64,000 nucleotides of DNA from NCBI GenBank assembly GCA_964035545.1, contig OZ037767.1, positions 31,849,128 through 31,913,127 on the forward strand, written 5' to 3'. The translations under genes were made by a program, and so were the position numbers. This DNA comes from Bugula neritina. Taxonomy: Eukaryota > Bryozoa > Gymnolaemata > Cheilostomatida > Bugulidae. Below, piece after piece: positions 58,801-64,000 of the stretch. Positions within the stretch are counted from its first letter, which is position 1. Every line of letters begins with the position of its first letter. Below the pieces are notes generated by a model that worked only from the letters and a program-made list of their open reading frames with translations, searched no databases and had not been told where the DNA came from.

Positions 58801-59875
58801 TACGCAGCAAATAACTAATGACAGTGCGTTATACTAGTCGTTTAAATTCAATTTAAATGCTCTCACTTTTTGCATCTTCTACCGCCTATAATTTTACATA
58901 ATTAAGTTTTCTTAATCATTTTACAGGAAGTCAAAGTTTTGCCACTTAAAAAGGTGGATATCTTAATTATTAAGTACTTTGCTTAGTAATTAACATTAAG
59001 TGATCATTTTTATTAGCAGACGACATTTTAGCGAGCAGTCATTTTTCTACTTCTCGGATCGATCTTTCGTCTTTCCATGGTCTTATTGCCTTGAGATCGA
59101 TCTGAGTTCGAGCTCTACAGACCGACCAGCTCAGAACGACTGAGATCGATCTTTGACGTCTTTCCGTGGATCGATCTCAGCAAGATCGATCTGAGATAGG
59201 TACATGGAAAGCCGGTGATACTAGACAATGCTATCTCTACATCTACAACTATAAGTGAGTTAAGTTCACCTCTGTATTTGCATTCCTAACAGCTGCTGCC
59301 TGCACCTTCACTCTGACACTAGAATCTGCTATAGATGCATCTTTTTCTATCTGTGACCAGACAGTAGCAAATGTATCAGCATAATGCACAAATACATCAG
59401 CATAATGTACAAATGTATCAGCGTAATGTACTATTTGCAAACATATTTCTTATGGAACTTTTACCAACAGAAATTACACAGAATATAAGCAGACAATCTC
59501 AGAATAGTACCCACTATGTCACATGACTCAATACAGGGAATGTGACAGCTTAGCAGACGACTTACTCAATAACCAACATTAGTCTATAAAACTATCAACT
59601 CAACAGAACTAGTCCAAGCAATCTCTCAGGAAAAACCTCACTTAAAGTCATCCACAATGACAGAAAACTTTATCTCAGTCATACTTTACAAACTGAGCTT
59701 AATTGATAGCATCTGAGCTCAAATTGCAAAAAATAAGTAAATGCTCACAAAAAATGAAACAGAAAGATCACTGGTGGGTACGTGCAGAAATTAGTTGAGA
59801 ACATTAAAAGAAACTCACCTGAGATGTGTAGTATGTGATGTGGCCAGAGTCTAGTCTTCCTCGAACGCAAGTCAT
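49847..59875 (-). CDS. cryzl1: Quinone oxidoreductase-like protein 1 (CRYZL1 orthologue), complete
   Basis: Exons in transcript order: 59819-59875, 59270-59350, 56659-56851, 56390-56571, 55650-55689 (tentative), 51494-51592, 51069-51184, 50225-50376, 49847-49946. All phases match; the total is 1,020 bp, 339 aa, close to vertebrate CRYZL1 length. Similarity to vertebrate CRYZL1 follows collinearly: GVRAYTAL, ASAFGLTAIQLAH followed by GAKV (Rossmann region), IDAGG, SKHDIISCLAV, LDPPDS, TQQGRYLHILSELMEKL. It belongs to the zeta-crystallin branch of the medium-chain dehydrogenase/reductase superfamily, a cytosolic NADPH-binding fold of unclear substrate. In place of the GxxGxxG dinucleotide motif it has AASAFGLTA, as CRYZL1 proteins do. 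Intron 2 (56852-59269) contains two CACTA-like elements, and the intron 51593-55649 is almost wholly a 21-bp satellite. Confidence 0.92.
50400..50935. repeat. 23-bp minisatellite
   Basis: About 23 copies of TGACACCCAGTCAGCTTGCA-type units in a CRYZL1 intron. Confidence 0.94.
51605..55490. repeat. 3.9-kb satellite array of a 21-bp unit
   Basis: About 185 copies of AGTAGTGAGTATGTAATATAG in one CRYZL1 intron. A variant junction (GTAATACAGAGAGTGTGAG) occurs near 53061 and again near 54534, about 1.47 kb apart, marking a block duplication. Confidence 0.95.
55650..55689 (-). CDS. cryzl1: Tentative 40-bp CRYZL1 exon
   Basis: Homology demands a short coding piece between GAK (56390) and AQIIDMG (51592) with length 1 mod 3. 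This segment follows a good acceptor (CTTTCAG), is open (VPTILVHSLMVTC), fits the phase and is followed by GTGGAA, a weak donor. Similarity to the vertebrate stretch is slight. Confidence 0.4.
55745..56205. repeat. 23-bp minisatellite
   Basis: About 20 copies of AGTATATATACAATACATAT-type units, in the CRYZL1 intron before exon 56390. Confidence 0.93.
57158..57914. mobile_element. CACTA-like MITE, copy 1
   Basis: 757 bp with terminal inverted repeats CACCGGCTTTCCATGTACCG and its complement, flanked by AAT on both sides. Both subterminal regions are packed with AGATCGATCT palindromes. CAC...GTG ends, 3-bp TSD and subterminal repeats fit the CACTA/EnSpm superfamily. No transposase is seen. Contains the empty site for the MITE present in copy 2. 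Confidence 0.75.
58005..59217. mobile_element. CACTA-like MITE, copy 2 (interrupted)
   Basis: Same family and orientation as copy 1, starting CACGGGCTTTCC and ending GGAAAGCCGGTG, flanked by ATA on both sides (58002-58004, 59218-59220). Without the 447-bp nested insert plus its duplication it is about 763 bp, close to copy 1. Only 90 bp separate the two copies. Confidence 0.75.
58347..58793. mobile_element. MITE nested in CACTA-like copy 2
   Basis: 447 bp with perfect TIRs AGTTGCGTTTATACCT and AGGTATAAACGCAACT and TTA on both sides (58344-58346, 58794-58796). Copy 1 of the host element reads straight through at the same point (GGCTTAAAATTAC), giving a natural empty site. The TTA duplication suggests a PIF/Harbinger-type mechanism. 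Confidence 0.82.
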
Positions 59876-60659
59876 TATTACAACAATTTTCTTAGCCAGT
59901 TTATGTAGGCGTAAATACAAAGTCTAAAATTTGAGTGCTCAAAATACAGCTAACACAATATAAATACAGGAAAGAATGACATTTCAAAAAAATATGTTTT
60001 GATACCAAAGTTCTATTCAAAATTCAAATCATAGCTGTTACAGTTACATGGTAGGCTATTCCCAAACTTGATCAACTAACTAATATATGCTAAAATAGAA
60101 AACTGCAGTCATAGAGTGGGTTCAGTTTTAAATAAGAATATTGTATTCATGCTAAAAGTTAAAAAATCTAGCAAATACGTTAACATTATTAGAATTATAC
60201 AATAAATAAATTTACTGAGCCTTTACTGAACTATAAGTTAATTAGTTTAGTAGCACAAAACTACTTATTTCACAATCAACTGTAATCATAATGATTATGA
60301 TGCTTATAAACGTGAAACTGAAATGCAATTTCCATTTATTTTTCAAATGAGATTCAAGAGCAGGCACTGGTAGTGTCAGTTTCACTCACTGCGAGTCATT
60401 CAGTCGCACACTGTCGGTGTGCGAGGTAGGTGCAGTAGCCGTAGGTGCAGGTGTGAGTGACACTGAGAGTGAGTATCACCAAGCACTTGCACTTACATTG
60501 CTGATTACATTTAATATTTATATTAAATTTAATACTCATATTCGTATTGATACTGATATTCACATTCTGATTCTCATATTTCATATAGACATTTATATTC
60601 ATATTGAGTATGGTCTATTGACATTGACCATTGCCGTTGTAACTGACATTCTACTTCTG

Positions 60660-60830
60660 ATTCACACTAACAGTCTCACTCACAGTGAGTGTCAGTGTGA
60701 CACTCACAGTCAGTGTCAGTGTGACACTGACTGTGAGTGTCAGTGTGACACTCACAGTCAGTGTCAGTGTGACACTCAGTCAGTGTCAGTGTGACACTCA
60801 CAGTCAGTGTCACACTGACACTGCTTTAAT
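60660..60830. repeat. Palindromic CAGTGTGACACTCACAGT array
   Basis: TCAGTGTGACACTGA has 7-bp arms around one base. Many such inverted units occur in series, allowing hairpins. Confidence 0.88.
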
Positions 60831-61265
60831 ATTGAGAAGAGTTTCATGAAAATTGATATTAAAACAATGAGCTAACTTCATCATGTTTAAAAAACAATTA
60901 GCCTATTAACAACGTTATTAATAAACCATCAAAAAATGTTAACAAACTGTTATTTATATTCATATCGATATCCATAACCATAATAACAGTAGGCGTAAGC
61001 ACTCAACTCGAGTGAACCATGTTTGATTCACTCAACGCTAAGTTCTGAATGCAAAGTACTTTTGTTATAGGAAGATTTATTATACGTTCCCGTACAGTGA
61101 AGTCAATGCGCGTCTAACGCTAACACTACTATAGGATTGTCTTTGCTACATAAACTAGTGATTGAGAAGACAATACCAGTTTTTTCTATAGTACAGTAGA
61201 ACAAATCAAAATAATATATTATTATGTTTAAATATCGGCTGGCTCAACAACTCAACTTGATTTTA

Positions 61266-61632
<367 letters not shown>

Positions 61633-63041
61633 CTCTCTCTCTCTTACCAGCAAAGTTTAAAATGTTAATCAGGCTTTGAGACGCTGATTACAAAAATATC
61701 GAGTGTATAAAAATATTATAACGTTACAACAACCATCATATATAATGGCTTAGAGAGCATTTAATTGAAAATGACAGCGAGTAGGCTGGAATACTTAGGG
61801 AATCCTTTGTTTGGGATTTCCCCAATGACATCCAACCTTCTTTTAATGTGTACTTTATTTGCACTATGCATTTGCATAGCCACTTGTTGAAGCATTTCCG
61901 GCTTTTCTATAAGACCATATCGCGTGATTTTAAATTTAGAACATTTTTTAAAGCTGCCTTGAAATTGATATTCATGTTATTTGCCACCGTACCTAATTTT
62001 ACGCCAACTTATAAACTTAGACAATAAACTATGAAAGTGCACTGTGTTACATGCACAGCTCCTGTAAACATCGCTGTTGTAAAATATTGTAAGTTTTTAA
62101 TTTTATAACTTGAACTTAGAGTGGTACTTTTATTTTTAATTTTAGTTTCTCTTTAACTTACTCTTAGTATTACTCTTCTACTTACAGTTACTACTTAAAT
62201 GTTAGTTTGACTTTTGTTCTCTGAGTCAGTAGATCACTGAAAATAAAGCAAGAACTCACTTACTTGACAGAAGTCATGCTATCCTCTATTGACTATTTTA
62301 ATTTAATTTAGCATTTACTATTGCTACTGGACACCGGACACTGGTGGTAATTACTGTTAGTGTTAGTACTACATTTAGTTGTAAAATAAAAATGTAATGC
62401 GAAGTCACACACTTATGGTTACTGAATTATTGTTACCCTGACTTGTTGTTTCATTATTTATGATTGTTCAATAATATTAATTTAGAGTCTGGCTCTAAGC
62501 TTGTTATTACTGTTATAATTGAGCTACTAGTACTTGTTGATTTAGTACTAACTGCAGGTAAATACTTATTTATCTATTTGAAATAGTAATATATTACTAT
62601 TAGCTATTGATAGAAAACAATTTTTTGAATATCAAATATTTGAAGATTAAACTACTCAGGTTATCTTAAGATTAATCATTAATGTTTAGATTTTAGCCAC
62701 CAGGATATTTATAAATATGAATATCAATATTTATATACACACAGATGAAATAATTGAAAGCTCATTTTGGTTTTAGTATTTAAATTTCAAATTAGATTCA
62801 GATTATATCATTTTTGAATTATTGTAACAATCGTGAGTCATGATTTGTGTTAAAGGTGATTGATAGTATTAAATTTTATTATTTTGTTTGTCGAGGCTTT
62901 CAATTTAGCAGTTCAGTGGTGGTATCATACTTATTTAAAAGGCCTGCTGCAATTGAAGGTTTGATAATTTTAAGTTTGGCTTACAATTGGAACTGGATAG
63001 TGTGAGTGAGTTTACTATACACAATACATGTATTTGTCTAG

Positions 63042-63614
63042 GGGGTAAGAGAGATGAAGATCTTATACTACCCATCAATGACTCTCTCAGTGTTACACTC
63101 TCTCAAGACCAGGTAGATGATCTACTTATAGACATATAATAGTACTAATAGATGATCTACTCTAGACATATAATATTACTAATAGATGATCTACTATAGA
63201 CATATAATATTACTAATAGTTTATCTACTATAGACATATAATATTACTAATAGTTTATCTACTATAGACATATAATATTACTAATAGTTTATCTACTATA
63301 GACTTATAATATTACTAATAGTTTATCTACTATAGACATATAATATTACTAATAGGTGATCTACTATAGATGTATGATATTACTAATAGTTTATCTACTA
63401 TAGACATATAATATTACTAATAGGTGATCTACTATAGATGTATGATATTACTAATAGTTTATCTACTATAGACATATAATATTACTAATAGGTGATCTAC
63501 TATAGACATATATCATTATATCAGCTTCATCAGAGTGATTATAATCTAATTAACTGAAAATCTTTTCACAGAATAAACTTCTGCTGTTTTCTTTGCTCTA
63601 TCTTTTTGGTACCG
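63042..63614 (+). CDS. Two plausible exons of an unidentified plus-strand gene (possibly PIGN-like)
   Basis: Exon 63042-63112 (after TTTGTCTAG, before GTAGAT) encodes GKRDEDLILPINDSLSVTLS and QDQ. Exon 63572-63614 (after TTTTCACAG, before GTAATT) encodes NKLLLFSLLYLFGTG in phase. The hydrophobic helix ending FGTG(N) resembles the FFGTGN segment of GPI ethanolamine phosphate transferase 1 (PIGN/MCD4), but 14 residues are too few to be sure. The intron between is a tandem array, like those of proven genes here. The gene would continue beyond the window. Confidence 0.35.
63115..63510. repeat. ~34-bp minisatellite
   Basis: About 11 copies containing CTACTATAGACATATAATAT. Several copies have TAGGTGATCTACT, like the preceding donor CAG|GTAGATGATCTACT. 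Confidence 0.92.
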
Positions 63615-64000
63615 GTAATTATGTTTACTGTCATTATGTTTGCTGCCATTACGTTTGCTGTCATTACGTTTGCTGCCGCAGTTGTGTGCCAAGACGAGCG
63701 TGATGGCCAGTCCGACGTTTACAGAGGACAGGATATGGTTAAACGGCAAGTGAGTGAGCGGGTAACTCATGGGGAGGCAACATCTTAAATACTCTTTATT
63801 TAATATTATTTGTTGAATTTAAATGAGTGGCTCTATATGTATTTGCATGGGATTTTAATATTTTGTTGAAATAATTCTTTAAAATCTTCGAACAACTTTT
63901 GTCAGTTTCAAACAACACACCTTTAAGCATATTTAATTGTATAGTTAGTGTTTGAGATATGGTTGAGTTATATAATGTTACATTTTATATATTTATATAA
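63615..64000. other. Window end, no assigned feature
   Basis: Probably intron of the preceding candidate gene. Four short ATTATGTTTACTGTC-like repeats at 63615-63680, then AT-rich sequence. An open frame through the first part is repeat-driven and not supported. Confidence 0.4.

Noticed and set aside
63546-63770. Minus-strand 74-residue frame near the window end.
   Set aside because: Low complexity (KRNDSK repeats), antisense to better-supported splice signals.

Overview
The window is nuclear DNA of a multicellular animal. It has spliced genes with GT-AG introns, a polycystin-1-family protein, two adhesion G-protein-coupled receptors (aGPCRs), a CRYZL1-type oxidoreductase, AATAAA poly(A) signals and MITE/LTR insertions. 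The compact genes (mostly 70-250 bp exons) with minisatellite-filled introns suggest an invertebrate. I cannot fix the phylum from sequence alone.

Layout. (1) 907-13270, plus strand: 3' part of a polycystin-1-like gene, its 5' end lying before the window. 25 exons encode a Thr-rich segment, a GPS, TM1, a PLAT domain, the polycystin TOP/channel region and a coiled-coil tail. (2) 13727-26996, minus strand, tail to tail with the first gene: aGPCR-A, 19 exons and about 1,796 aa, with signal peptide, Cys-rich segment, a giant 9-aa-repeat mucin exon, a Ly6/uPAR-like domain, GAIN/GPS, seven TM helices and tail. (3) 28726-43877, minus strand: aGPCR-B, 23 exons and about 1,737 aa, a tandem paralogue whose N-terminus is a leucine-rich-repeat domain followed by a Thr/Pro mucin exon. 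Its GAIN/GPS exons are nearly copies of those in aGPCR-A. (4) 43878-49776: repeat-rich, no gene recognised. (5) 49847-59875, minus strand: complete CRYZL1 orthologue in 9 exons, about 339 aa. (6) 59876-63041: intergenic, with a 363-bp AC microsatellite. (7) 63042-63614, plus strand: two plausible exons of an unidentified gene, perhaps PIGN-like.

The splice model was checked by hand. Donor, acceptor and reading phase agree through every exon listed for both aGPCRs, for the visible part of the polycystin gene, and for CRYZL1 if a 40-bp exon at 55650-55689 is accepted.

The outstanding property is the repeat content. About 50 different minisatellites occupy roughly 25 kb (near 39% by my tally), and almost every sizeable intron carries its own private array. 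Several arrays are built from the intron's own splice junction: the unit contains the 5' splice site with the last exonic bases (3578-3978, 6258-6570, 42715-42851, 43025-43287, 37860-38166) or the 3' splice site (32379-32815, 36219-36746). Two arrays are translated, forming the mucin domains of the receptors. Mobile elements include a Harbinger-like pair (one copy holding a solo LTR), a CACTA-like pair (one copy holding a further MITE with a visible empty site), and a dead LINE fragment.
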